Of a DNA stretch of 64,000 nucleotides, positions 46,450 to 56,082 are shown piece after piece (position 1 is the first letter of the stretch; every line of letters begins with the position of its first letter). Below the pieces are notes generated by a model, which saw nothing but the letters and a program-made list of their open reading frames with translations, ran no database searches and was not told the DNA's origin. Position numbers and translations under genes: made by a program. The stretch is from Pseudomonas brassicacearum (GTDB lineage: Bacteria > Pseudomonadota > Gammaproteobacteria > Pseudomonadales > Pseudomonadaceae): assembly GCF_009601685.2 (NCBI RefSeq), contig NZ_CP045701.2, forward strand, positions 3,596,001 through 3,660,000, written 5' to 3'.

Positions 46450-47481
46450 TTACAGCGTCTCGGAAACTTTCTTGAACACCTCTTCAGGCACCCACCCCTT
46501 CCAATCAGCAGTATGGTTGCGCAAGTAATAACGCGCCGTTTGCTCGGGGGTTTCTTTGTTGGAGACCATTCGTGTTGCCAGCGTCCGGATGGTATCGGTA
46601 CCAACGAACATCGACTTCAAGAAAGGGATGACTGCCTGATGCTCTTTGGCGAATTTAGCTGACGTATATTTATTGAGGGCGATATCTGCGTATGCGCACG
46701 CTTGTCGACTCCCGACGCCCTCCTTGAACTGGGCAAGGCTATCGCTGATGGCGTCCCAGCAGGCTTCGCTGTAGGTAGGCTCCTCAAGGCGTGTAAGGGC
46801 CAGTTCACCCATCAGAGGGCTAGGGTCCCAGTAATAGGTCATGAAGGGCTGGCCCTTCTCGTAAGCTGAAATAATCGCGGCGTTGAGCGCTGACTCAGAC
46901 TTGAGTTCCACTGGCGTAAAAGAGCGATCCACCCCGTAAGTGGCCATTTTGATCAGGTTGATTTCCCGACACGCCCAACTACTGATGCAGTTTAACCAAG
47001 TGGCCTTGCCTGATCCCGATGCGCGCTTGAATACCTCAGCATACTTGGGAAGGTCTTCGACACGTTTCAGATCAGGGGTCGTAGGTTTGATTCCACGCTT
47101 GGCATCGCCCTTGATCATGTATGTGGGCACATAGAATGCCTGCGTGAGACGCTCATAAGTGGGACCGAAATCGAGGATGGCTTTTTTTGCCCTCTGATCC
47201 TCGACCCACTGAGGCATCAGCGACGTAAACATCTCCATATTGATGTCGATGTCGCCCGTTTCCATCGCTTTTTGCATTTGCGCGATATCAAGACTTACCG
47301 ACTCTACGTTCATGCCGTATCCATGCTTGAGGATGTACATGGCGATATGGTTGTCGATCTGGATATTTTCCCAGCCACCGTCGTAGAACCGGATCGAGCG
47401 AGCGTCAGATGACGCGAACGCCAAGTGAGCGGTCAGGCTTAGAACGAAGCACAGTGCAGTACGTACGAAAAATGAAGGCAT
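46450..47481 (-). CDS. Orphan glycine-betaine/choline-type ABC substrate-binding protein (OpuAC)
   Basis: The 343-residue periplasmic protein starts with a Sec signal (MPSFFVRTALCFVLSLTAHLAFA) and has the OpuAC fold (WENIQIDNHIAMYILKHGYG; MEMFTSLMPQWVEDQ; PFMTYYWDPSPLMGELALTRLEEP). Such receptors hold quaternary ammonium groups in an aromatic cage. It starts 10 bp after the polyketide synthase stop on the same strand, so it is in the biosynthetic operon. No permease or ATPase is present. The pairing suggests capture or recovery of a betaine-like product; ordinary betaine uptake is an alternative. Confidence 0.85.
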   Translation of the reverse strand: MPSFFVRTALCFVLSLTAHLAFASSDARSIRFYDGGWENIQIDNHIAMYILKHGYGMNVESVSLDIAQMQKAMETGDIDINMEMFTSLMPQWVEDQRAKKAILDFGPTYERLTQAFYVPTYMIKGDAKRGIKPTTPDLKRVEDLPKYAEVFKRASGSGKATWLNCISSWACREINLIKMATYGVDRSFTPVELKSESALNAAIISAYEKGQPFMTYYWDPSPLMGELALTRLEEPTYSEACWDAISDSLAQFKEGVGSRQACAYADIALNKYTSAKFAKEHQAVIPFLKSMFVGTDTIRTLATRMVSNKETPEQTARYYLRNHTADWKGWVPEEVFKKVSETL

Positions 47482-47491
47482 TTGAACTCTC

Positions 47492-50400
47492 CTATTGATG
47501 GACGGTTTCTGCTGAGTGGCTGTTTTTTGAATTGGAGGAAGTGGCGAGGGTTTCCACCACGATACTGGCTATCAGATCGCGCTGCCCTTCCACGAAGTAA
47601 TGGTCCCCCGCACAGAACACCGACTTGAACGCATGAGTCGTATGCTCACGCCAGCCGGTGATGTGAACGCCCGTGGCGTAAGGGTCGATACGCCCTCCAA
47701 TAGAGGTAATGGGGACCTCGAGACGGGGGCTGGTTTCGTACAGATAGGTATTATTTATTTCATAGTCAGCCTTGATGATGGGAAGCATCAAATCACGCAT
47801 TTCAGCGTCATCGAACAGTGCTTGATTGTTGGCAAAATTCATTTCCTTGAGCATCGCAATGAGCTCGCCGTCATCGCTCACCGCGGGCTCACGATCCGAC
47901 TCATAGTTGAACTGCAGTACATCGGAAGCGAATTGATGCTCGTTGTAAAAGTGCGGTGCCCGACTCCCTGCGAAAATCAAATGTGTCGGATGCAGGTTAT
48001 GTACATTGACCAGGCGTTGAGCCACCTCGAATGCCTGTACACCGCCCAAGCACAGACCAAAGAATGCGAACGGCCGGTCTAGATAGGGGATCAGATCAGG
48101 TGTCAGTTTTGTCACCAGTTCTTCCATGCGGGTGTAAGATTTTTCCCTCAGTCGTGCATTACGACCGGGCAGTTGCAGTAAGCAAAGCTCGATATGATTG
48201 GGCAACCGGCCCGCCCAATCCTTGAATACCGCGGGCCCGCCGCCTGCATAGGGAAAGCAAAACAAGCGAAGCGTTGCTTCTGGTCTAGGGATTGGGATAA
48301 CCACACAGTCCGATGTCTGCACTGCTTGCGGCTCAGGAGGGCTACTGCTTGCTCGCTCGGTTGGGTTGCATTGACGGACCGCCTCAAGCTGCTCAAGTAC
48401 GAAGTCGTTGATGTCGCTGAGGGTGGCACCGACGATAAGCCTGTCCAGGGGAAAGTTAATACCGAGCTTTTTTAGGCTGTTGCGAAATTCAACGGTCATC
48501 AACGAATCAAAGCCCATCATTGTGAGCGACTTGTCCACTGGACTTGCGTCGGCATCGAGACTGCCTGCAACCCGGGCCGCAACAGACATCAACTTGCTCC
48601 GGATGAATGCCTGTCTTTGCTCGTCATCCAGCAACAACACAGCCTCGAGAAAGGGAACGGTGTCGCGCTCCACGATTGCTTTGTCTGCTGAGTGTTGCGC
48701 ATCAATAAGCGATAGGTACGGCCAATCGCTGGATTGTAAATGCGCCTTATAGGGCGCCCAGTCGATCGGTGCTATACCGACGACACCTTGTGCACCCAGG
48801 TTGTCCCACAACTTTTGCAGGCCGACTTTCGCAGTAATGTAATTGATGCCTAACGTCGACAGACGCGTCTTGAACACCTTATCGACCCGACTGGCCATGC
48901 CCTCGGATGACCAAGGTCCCCACGCGATGCTTAAACCAGGTAATCCCGAACCAGCGCGGTTTTCCATGATGGCGTCCATCGCGCTATTGGCCGCAACATA
49001 GTTCGCCTGGCCCTTGAACCCCAGCGACGCGCTAATTGACGAGAAGCCTACGAAAAAGTCCAGCGACTGGGCGCGGGTGACATGGTCCAGCACCTGGGTG
49101 CCCTGCAGCTTCGGCGACAAGACATGCCTGAGAGAGGATGTGCTCAATTTCGAGAGGACAGCATCTTCAACAGTCCCCGCCAACTGCAGCACACCTCGTA
49201 GCGGCCATTGCAGAGCACCTATATACGACATCAGCGGCTCAACAGCCTCACGGGATGCGATATCCATAGTGAGATAGTCGATTTCCACGCCCTGGCGTCT
49301 AAACGTTTCCAGCACGGTCGAGCCAGTCGCTTCCAGTGATTTGCGTCCGACCACCGCCAAATGACGGGCCCCCTTTTCCACTAACCATGCAAGGACCTCG
49401 CGCCCTAGCCCACCCAGCCCACCGGCGACCAAATAGGTCGCATCCGGACTTAGCGCCATAGGCCTCGATTTAGCTGGCGACACCTCTATGAGTCGAGGCA
49501 CATGAACGCTGGAATGACGAATAGCGAATTGATCTTCCTGCCCGTTTGCAAGAATCAATTGCGATGCCAGAAGCAGATCGGCACCGACATCCTCGATGCT
49601 CGGTGGCAAGTCTATGAAACCGCCCCAAACAGCCGGCTCTTCCTGCGCGATCACTTTGGACAGCCCCCAAAGTGTGGCCTGCGAAACGTTGATCGATGAA
49701 GCAGCGGAACTCACGTTTACCGCTGCACGCGTTACGATCCAAAGCCTGGCAGCCTCTGGTCTGGAGCTGGTCGTCAGCGCTTGCAACGTGGCCAACACGC
49801 TATAGAGACCGGCATTCAGGGCACCAAGGTCTTCATTATCCAAGGGATGGTTGTCTGCGGACCGTTGCTCGGTCCCACCGAGGTGAACAACGCCTCTGAG
49901 CGGGTTGCGCGCTGAAATGGGCAGTGTTCGAAACACCTCGTGGATATCCGAGGGGGAGTCGGACCTGATGTGCCAGGTATTGGCGCTGATCCGGCAGCAA
50001 TCGGTCGCGAATATAGCGCGAACAAAGTGTTCGTCACGAATTGACAGGCCATTGCGGATACCCTGGACGAGTTCACTCGTCCCTCCAATGAACAGCCAGA
50101 CCCCGGTGACGTTCTGATCGTCATGGGTTACTTGAGCTTTGATGGGGTGCTGCACCCAGTCCACGGCCGTCATCCACTGAGGCTTTGCCGAAACGCGAGG
50201 GCCTATCCAATGGGGCACCCGCTGAAATGGGTAGCTTGGCGTGTCTACGCGCGTCGCCGTCGCCCCCTCTAAAAGGACCTCCCAGTCAAGTTCAATCCCG
50301 GCCTCGAACAAGCGCCCCGCGCTTTCCAGCATTTGTTCGCGATCAGCGACCTTGCTGTTCAGACTCGTTATCCAGGTGGTCTGGTCGGCGTCATCAGGTT

Positions 50401-52867
50401 GCAGGCATGCCGCTCCAATCGTCGACAACACCGCCTTTGGCCCGATCTCCAGAAAAGTCCGGCCACCTATTTCGAATGCGCTCTGGATGCAGTCCATGAA
50501 GCGTACCGGCTGGCGAACATGGTCAAGCCAATGCTCCGACGTCATTAGGTGCTCTTTGGTTATCTCCCCGCTGACGTTGCTGATCAGTGGATAGCGGGGT
50601 GCCGACATTCTGGTGCGCCCCAGAACGCTGGCAAAGGGCTGGAGTATCGGTTCCATCAGTTCGGAATGAAACGCATGGGAGACATTCAGGCGCGTGTACT
50701 TGGTACCCAGAGTGTCGAGCACTGAGTAGAGTCTGCTCAACTCGCTCAGGGCGCCGGAAACCACTACGTTGCCAGGGGCGTTGACGGCTGCGATGCTCAG
50801 ATCAATGGCATGCTGAGCCAGCAACTTGCGCACCTCGTCGTGGCTCAGCGAGACGGCGGACATTCCGCCATCCAAGGGGAGCGCCTGCATGAGGCGCCCA
50901 CGCTCGGCGACCAGGGTCATACCGTCCTCAAGACTGAACACACCCGCCACACAAGCCGCCGAAAATTCACCGAGACTGTGCCCAAGCAAAATATCGGGGA
51001 CAACGCCAACGTTCAGCCAAACCTGTGCAAGGGAATACTCCAACGCAAACAAGGCAGGTTGCGCATAGCGTGTCTGATCTATAAGCCCAGCTTCATCGCC
51101 TGGTGCAGGAAAAAGGATCGTGCGCAGGGATATTCCCATGCAGGTTTGCGCGATAGAATCGCAACGATCAATAGAGGTTCGAAACACCTCGTTATGCTGG
51201 TAGAGATCTTTGCCCATGTCTGGAAATTGAGCACCTTGCCCCGTGAACACGAAAACCAGCCCGGTCTCCTTGGCAGGGTCGACCCAGTGAATATCTTTGT
51301 CTTGCTGTTGGAGTTTTGTCAGAAGGGTTTCTGGCTGGCGGGCCGACACGGCGTATCGAAAAGGGAATTCTGCCCGTCCGGCACGGGCGCTGTAACAGAT
51401 ATCGCGCAGCGACGACACAGCCGGGCGTTCGAGCCATTCGCGGTACTGGTTGATGAGGTCCGCCAGGGCGTCACGATCCTTCGCGCAAAGAGCCAGAAGG
51501 TAGGGGCTGCCGGACTCAGTCAGCGAATGCGCCGATGTCAGGGGGGCCTCCTCAAGAACGACATGAGCATTCGTACCGCCCACCCCAAAGGAGCTGACGC
51601 CTGCGCGGCGGGGTGAATCGGTGGTCGGCCATGGGAGGGTTTTGGCGCTGATAAAGAACGGACTGCCGTCAAGATGGATGTCTTTATTGGCGCTCTTGAA
51701 GTGCAGCGTGGCGGGAATCGTCCGGTGCTTGAGCGCCAACACAGTCTTGATAAAACCCGCCACGCCAGCTGCTGCGATGAGATGACCGATGTTGGTTTTC
51801 ACCGAACCCAATGCACAGGTGTTTGCCTTGGCACCGTGCTGTGTAAACACGTCCATCAGCGCTTTGAATTCTATCGGATCGCCTAATGGGGTGCCTGTAC
51901 CATGAGTCTCTACAAAGTCGAGAGTCGCAGCGCTTACCTCCGCATTCTCAAGTGCCCGTTCAATGACTTGAGCTTGTCCTTGGGAGCTGGGGGCGGCAAA
52001 GCTGACTTTCTTGGAACCGTCGTTATTGATGGCCGATCCCTTAATTACAGCCTGAATGGGATCACCCGCTTCCAGTGCATCACTAAGCCTCTTGAGAGTG
52101 ACCAGTGCGGCGCCACTTCCAAAGACCGTGCCCTGCGCCGCGCAATCGAACGCCCGACAATGTCCATCTGGCGATTGGATCATCCCCTCTTGGTAGACAT
52201 AACCCTGGGCATGGGGCACCAGAACGGTCACGCCCCCGGCCAATGCAACATCGCACTCGCCCAGGAGTAAGCTTTGGCACGCCATATGAATCGAGACCAA
52301 CGAAGTCGAGCATGCCGTCTGGATGTTTAGACCGGGACCACGCAACCCCAATTTATAAGCAATCCGTGTCGACAGGTAATCCTTATCGTTACCCAACAAA
52401 TTCATGAAACCGGCGCTGCTGTCCAAAAAGCCGGTTTCGCAGACGTCCTCCTCCCCCATAACATTGGTGTGAAGGTAACCGTTGTTACCTGCGCCAGCGA
52501 ACACGCCAATGTTCAACGCCTCACGGTCCTTGCTAAATCCCGCAGCGTCCAACGCCTCCCAGGCACACTCAAGTAACAGTCGGTGCTGGGGGTCGGTAAT
52601 CGCTGCCTCGCGTGCTGACATTTCGAAAAAACCAGCATCGAACCGATCGACATTATTCAGACGCGCCGCCATGGCAACGTAGTCTTCCCGATTGGCCCGT
52701 TCAGCCGGAACACCCGCTTCCAGCAAGGAGCCCAGAGAAACAGGCTCAATGGACTCGTGACCCGCTGTTAAGTTTTCCCAGAATTGCTCGATGGAGTCGG
52801 CGCCCGGGAATCGGCAAGCCATGGAAATAACGGCAATCTCATTTCCGTGATATCTGATCTCGCTCAT
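47492..52867 (-). CDS. Type I PKS module KS-AT-KR-ACP with a cysteine thioesterase
   Basis: This 1791-residue enzyme has, in order: a KS with Cys186 (TACSTS) and His motifs HGTGTPLGDP and NIGHLIAAAG; an AT with Ser631 (GHSLGE) and HAFH, the malonyl-CoA motif; a KR with GGLGGLG near 1147 and Tyr1290 in QANYVAAN; an ACP with Ser1455 (GFDSL); and a C-terminal thioesterase. The TE nucleophile site is GLCLGG with Cys1606 instead of Ser, and Asp and His follow in GGRIDPYA and AGDHYF. No DH or ER is present. ATG 52867 has GGGAGA upstream. It should extend the acyl group of the NRPS partner by one C2 unit, reduce it to a beta-alcohol and release it. Confidence 0.93.
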   Translation of the reverse strand: MSEIRYHGNEIAVISMACRFPGADSIEQFWENLTAGHESIEPVSLGSLLEAGVPAERANREDYVAMAARLNNVDRFDAGFFEMSAREAAITDPQHRLLLECAWEALDAAGFSKDREALNIGVFAGAGNNGYLHTNVMGEEDVCETGFLDSSAGFMNLLGNDKDYLSTRIAYKLGLRGPGLNIQTACSTSLVSIHMACQSLLLGECDVALAGGVTVLVPHAQGYVYQEGMIQSPDGHCRAFDCAAQGTVFGSGAALVTLKRLSDALEAGDPIQAVIKGSAINNDGSKKVSFAAPSSQGQAQVIERALENAEVSAATLDFVETHGTGTPLGDPIEFKALMDVFTQHGAKANTCALGSVKTNIGHLIAAAGVAGFIKTVLALKHRTIPATLHFKSANKDIHLDGSPFFISAKTLPWPTTDSPRRAGVSSFGVGGTNAHVVLEEAPLTSAHSLTESGSPYLLALCAKDRDALADLINQYREWLERPAVSSLRDICYSARAGRAEFPFRYAVSARQPETLLTKLQQQDKDIHWVDPAKETGLVFVFTGQGAQFPDMGKDLYQHNEVFRTSIDRCDSIAQTCMGISLRTILFPAPGDEAGLIDQTRYAQPALFALEYSLAQVWLNVGVVPDILLGHSLGEFSAACVAGVFSLEDGMTLVAERGRLMQALPLDGGMSAVSLSHDEVRKLLAQHAIDLSIAAVNAPGNVVVSGALSELSRLYSVLDTLGTKYTRLNVSHAFHSELMEPILQPFASVLGRTRMSAPRYPLISNVSGEITKEHLMTSEHWLDHVRQPVRFMDCIQSAFEIGGRTFLEIGPKAVLSTIGAACLQPDDADQTTWITSLNSKVADREQMLESAGRLFEAGIELDWEVLLEGATATRVDTPSYPFQRVPHWIGPRVSAKPQWMTAVDWVQHPIKAQVTHDDQNVTGVWLFIGGTSELVQGIRNGLSIRDEHFVRAIFATDCCRISANTWHIRSDSPSDIHEVFRTLPISARNPLRGVVHLGGTEQRSADNHPLDNEDLGALNAGLYSVLATLQALTTSSRPEAARLWIVTRAAVNVSSAASSINVSQATLWGLSKVIAQEEPAVWGGFIDLPPSIEDVGADLLLASQLILANGQEDQFAIRHSSVHVPRLIEVSPAKSRPMALSPDATYLVAGGLGGLGREVLAWLVEKGARHLAVVGRKSLEATGSTVLETFRRQGVEIDYLTMDIASREAVEPLMSYIGALQWPLRGVLQLAGTVEDAVLSKLSTSSLRHVLSPKLQGTQVLDHVTRAQSLDFFVGFSSISASLGFKGQANYVAANSAMDAIMENRAGSGLPGLSIAWGPWSSEGMASRVDKVFKTRLSTLGINYITAKVGLQKLWDNLGAQGVVGIAPIDWAPYKAHLQSSDWPYLSLIDAQHSADKAIVERDTVPFLEAVLLLDDEQRQAFIRSKLMSVAARVAGSLDADASPVDKSLTMMGFDSLMTVEFRNSLKKLGINFPLDRLIVGATLSDINDFVLEQLEAVRQCNPTERASSSPPEPQAVQTSDCVVIPIPRPEATLRLFCFPYAGGGPAVFKDWAGRLPNHIELCLLQLPGRNARLREKSYTRMEELVTKLTPDLIPYLDRPFAFFGLCLGGVQAFEVAQRLVNVHNLHPTHLIFAGSRAPHFYNEHQFASDVLQFNYESDREPAVSDDGELIAMLKEMNFANNQALFDDAEMRDLMLPIIKADYEINNTYLYETSPRLEVPITSIGGRIDPYATGVHITGWREHTTHAFKSVFCAGDHYFVEGQRDLIASIVVETLATSSNSKNSHSAETVHQ

Positions 52868-52909
52868 CCTGTTCTCTCCCAAATTGATGGTGACTTAGCC
52901 GCGCGGCGC

Positions 52910-55900
52910 CTATAGCTGCTTCTGGCGTTTACGAGCCGCTGATTTAATGGCTGCGTTCCTGCGGCTCATACTGGAAGAAGGGCCCAACTTCGAGGGCGAG
53001 GCGTCATCCAACCCCAGCTTTCTGCCAATCAAACGCGTTTGAGCGTCGATGCTGTTTTCTTCAAAAAGCTCAGTGACTTGAAGGTTCAAACCGAAGGCAT
53101 CGTTCAACGTCCTGGTCAGGTTTACGATGAGCAGAGAGGAACCTCCCTGGGCAAAAAAACTTCGCATGGGATGTACCGAAGGGGTCATCAGGATGTCGGA
53201 CCATATTCGCGTCAGGCGCTGTTTTACCGACAACGGTTGATCGTCTGCTTGTGATGGCCTGGGTTGGACGTGAGGCGCTAGCCGCTCGAGCGCTGCGACA
53301 TCCAGCTTTCCGTTGAACGTGAGCGGGAAACGCTCCAGGAAAACAAAATGGGCGGGAATCATGTACGAGGGAACATGGGTTCGGAGGGAGTCTTTGAGTT
53401 TCTCAATGACATCTTGCCGGATAGCGAGGTCGTCGATTTCCCTGACAAAGGCTTGCTCAACCCGCGCGCTACCCACGGCAGGGCGAGGTTCGAAAGTGGG
53501 GTCCAAGCTGTTATGCGGCCCCACGAATACATCCATCGTTCCTGCGGGGAGACTATCGTTCCAGCGCACCCTGGCTTGACGATGGCGGCTGGAGGCCCAG
53601 CGGCGAAAGTATTCGGGGTCGTAAGCTTCGTCTGGGATGATTGAGGGAGCGTTTCGGGAAAGCTGCAGGTCCAGGCTGATTCTAGCGTTTGGAACACCTG
53701 TAAGCACAAACGCCGAAGGGGCGGATGCCAACCATTGACTCAGGTCTTGCTCGTATAGACGCTCATGTTGATACGAGTAGCGTGTAACCGGTTCTACGAT
53801 TGTTCGGTCATCCGTGTCGAGCCTTATGATGACGTCGTAACGATAACGAGTCATTTCATCGCTACCTTGCCCTGCTCGCAACTCGGTCTCTACGTTGACG
53901 ATTCGCTCAAGCGTGTAGGCCACTTGCTTGATTTGCAAAGGATCGAGCCACAACTCCCCTTCTCCGATCATGGGGAGTGCACGCTGCAACTTTTTGCGGG
54001 TACGACTCGCGGCAGCGGACAGGACGTGTTTCAGAGACTCGTAGGGAACATCTCCGATCACAATCACGCCACCGTCTTTGCACAACGTGCATGCTTTTTG
54101 AAGCACATCGACAAGGTAATCAATGCCTGGGAAGTACTGAATGACGGAGTTCAGAAGTACGACGTCGAAAGGTGCCTCACCCAGCGCATCAAGCTCATGA
54201 GCCGCCATTTTTACCAGCGCAAATGAGGCTGTATTGCTACCGGCCGCCTCCAGCCGTCGTCGCGCGGACTCAATCGCCGCTTCAGAAGCATCGCAGCCTA
54301 CATAACGCCGAACGCCGCTTTCCAGCAGCGCGGCTCCAGTCATCCCGATACCGCAGCCTACATCCAGCACTGAATGGCCTGAGAAAGCCAGAACACGAGA
54401 AGCTGTCGCCTGCACCCATTCACGCAGATCGCTGTCCGGGATCAACTCGCCGGAGAAACTTGAGGTGTAACCACTTTCGGCACTGGCGATCTCATTTTTC
54501 TGCGCCGACAGATAAGCCGCTTCCCACACGTCGAGCCAGACCCCGGCATCGGCATCGCGCTGCTGCCCCAACACTTTATTATCCAGCACGACATAGGCTG
54601 CCAGCCTGTGGTCATCATGAGCGTGTTCCACAAGCGTGACGACCGATTGGCTGACGAGGCCGGACTTATAAAGGGCGGCCTCGACCTCGCCCGGCTCGAT
54701 ACGGTAACCGTTCAACTTCAGTTGGCGGTCTTTACGTCCGATGAAAACCAGGGAGTTATCGGGCTGGCGTCGAACCCGATCGCCGGTGTAGTAAGCCACT
54801 GAAGTGCTGCTCTTTGCTTCAGTTGTTTGAAATTTCTCCAGCGTCAGATCGTCCCGATTGAAATAACCGGCACTGACCCCAGGCCCTTCAATCACCAGTT
54901 CGGACTCTAAAGGGTCATTTGACGGACACAATCGATAGTGAGTGCCAGGCAACGGCTGGCCTATGGGGACACTTGTGGCAGAACCGGTAAAGTCGTCGGC
55001 CTGCAATCTGTGACAGAAAGACCAAATCGTTGTTTCTGTCGGTCCATAAAGGTTCCATGCCGCCCGCGCCGACTGAAAGATCTTCTTACCCAGATCGACG
55101 GGTAATGTTTCACCGCCACACAGCGCTCCGACGGCGCAGGTGCGGGGCCACCCTGCTGCTATCAGCAGTCTCCAGGTGGCTGGGGTGGCTTGAAGCAGCG
55201 CACGGTCACATTGATCAAGTAATTTCGCGATCGCCTGTCCGTCCCTGGCCTGTTGCTCACTGGCCAAGTACAGCGTTCCACCTTGAGCCAAGGGCAGAAA
55301 AAATTCCAGGATGGAAATATCAAAGCCGTAGGTCGTCGTGGAAACCAGCGCGCCCCATGCCGAAAAATTGATCACCTCATTGATCGCAGATAAAAAATAG
55401 GCAAGATTTTGCCGACGGACCATCACGCCCTTGGGGAGACCCGTTGAGCCTGAAGTGAACAGCATATAGGCAAGCGAAACATCATCGATAACGGGGTCAA
55501 AGGGCAGCGTCGAATCGCTCCAATCGACGTCCTCGATATTTAAAAAAGCGTCCACCGGCCATCGTAAAAGATCAACAGATTGAGGTTTAATCACGGCATC
55601 GAGGTTGGCGAGCGAGGCTATAAGCTCATTACGCTGTAATGGCGAATCCGGGGGGAGCGGAACAAAGATTGCCCCTATCGACAGTACCGCAGTCAGCGCG
55701 ACGATCAGATCAGGCTCCCGGGGCAAGTAGATCCCAATCTTGCTCCCCAATCCAAAGCCTTCGCGGGCAAGGTGTTTGGCGAGTGCCTTTCTTCGGTTTG
55801 AAAGTTCAGCGTAGGTAATCGGCTGTCCTCGAGACATTATTGCTGTTTTCTCGGGGTGCTGATTCGCCCATGTATCGATTCTGGCAACAAGGTCCAGTGA

Positions 55901-55942
55901 AACGGGTGAGTAATTAACGGGGGGTATTGGCGGCTGCATCAT
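52910..55942 (-). CDS. Free-standing NRPS loading module: adenylation (Gly code), N-methyltransferase, PCP
   Basis: The 1010-residue protein has no condensation domain. The A domain shows LFTSGSTGLPKGVMV, FDIS with Asp208, YGPTETT and Lys879 (NGKLD). The binding-pocket code reads D-I-L-Q-L-G-L-I-W plus K, a known glycine code. Between A8 and A9 lies an N-methyltransferase (LDVGCGIG near 527, NSVIQYFP near 597, MTRYRYDVII near 696). The PCP Ser936 is in GGSSLL. ATG 55942 has AAGGAG 8 bases upstream. It should load and N-methylate glycine, then pass it to the PKS encoded 42 bp downstream. Confidence 0.92.
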   Translation of the reverse strand: MMQPPIPPVNYSPVSLDLVARIDTWANQHPEKTAIMSRGQPITYAELSNRRKALAKHLAREGFGLGSKIGIYLPREPDLIVALTAVLSIGAIFVPLPPDSPLQRNELIASLANLDAVIKPQSVDLLRWPVDAFLNIEDVDWSDSTLPFDPVIDDVSLAYMLFTSGSTGLPKGVMVRRQNLAYFLSAINEVINFSAWGALVSTTTYGFDISILEFFLPLAQGGTLYLASEQQARDGQAIAKLLDQCDRALLQATPATWRLLIAAGWPRTCAVGALCGGETLPVDLGKKIFQSARAAWNLYGPTETTIWSFCHRLQADDFTGSATSVPIGQPLPGTHYRLCPSNDPLESELVIEGPGVSAGYFNRDDLTLEKFQTTEAKSSTSVAYYTGDRVRRQPDNSLVFIGRKDRQLKLNGYRIEPGEVEAALYKSGLVSQSVVTLVEHAHDDHRLAAYVVLDNKVLGQQRDADAGVWLDVWEAAYLSAQKNEIASAESGYTSSFSGELIPDSDLREWVQATASRVLAFSGHSVLDVGCGIGMTGAALLESGVRRYVGCDASEAAIESARRRLEAAGSNTASFALVKMAAHELDALGEAPFDVVLLNSVIQYFPGIDYLVDVLQKACTLCKDGGVIVIGDVPYESLKHVLSAAASRTRKKLQRALPMIGEGELWLDPLQIKQVAYTLERIVNVETELRAGQGSDEMTRYRYDVIIRLDTDDRTIVEPVTRYSYQHERLYEQDLSQWLASAPSAFVLTGVPNARISLDLQLSRNAPSIIPDEAYDPEYFRRWASSRHRQARVRWNDSLPAGTMDVFVGPHNSLDPTFEPRPAVGSARVEQAFVREIDDLAIRQDVIEKLKDSLRTHVPSYMIPAHFVFLERFPLTFNGKLDVAALERLAPHVQPRPSQADDQPLSVKQRLTRIWSDILMTPSVHPMRSFFAQGGSSLLIVNLTRTLNDAFGLNLQVTELFEENSIDAQTRLIGRKLGLDDASPSKLGPSSSMSRRNAAIKSAARKRQKQL

Positions 55943-56082
55943 TCCAAGAACTCCTTCTACCGTGATCGGTACATAGAATCTAAATGGGTTATGCATGCAG
56001 TACTAAATGACTACCTGATGCATTCAGCACAACAATATTAGTCATTCCTTAAAGCGATGAGCGGAAAATGGGTAAATTTCGA

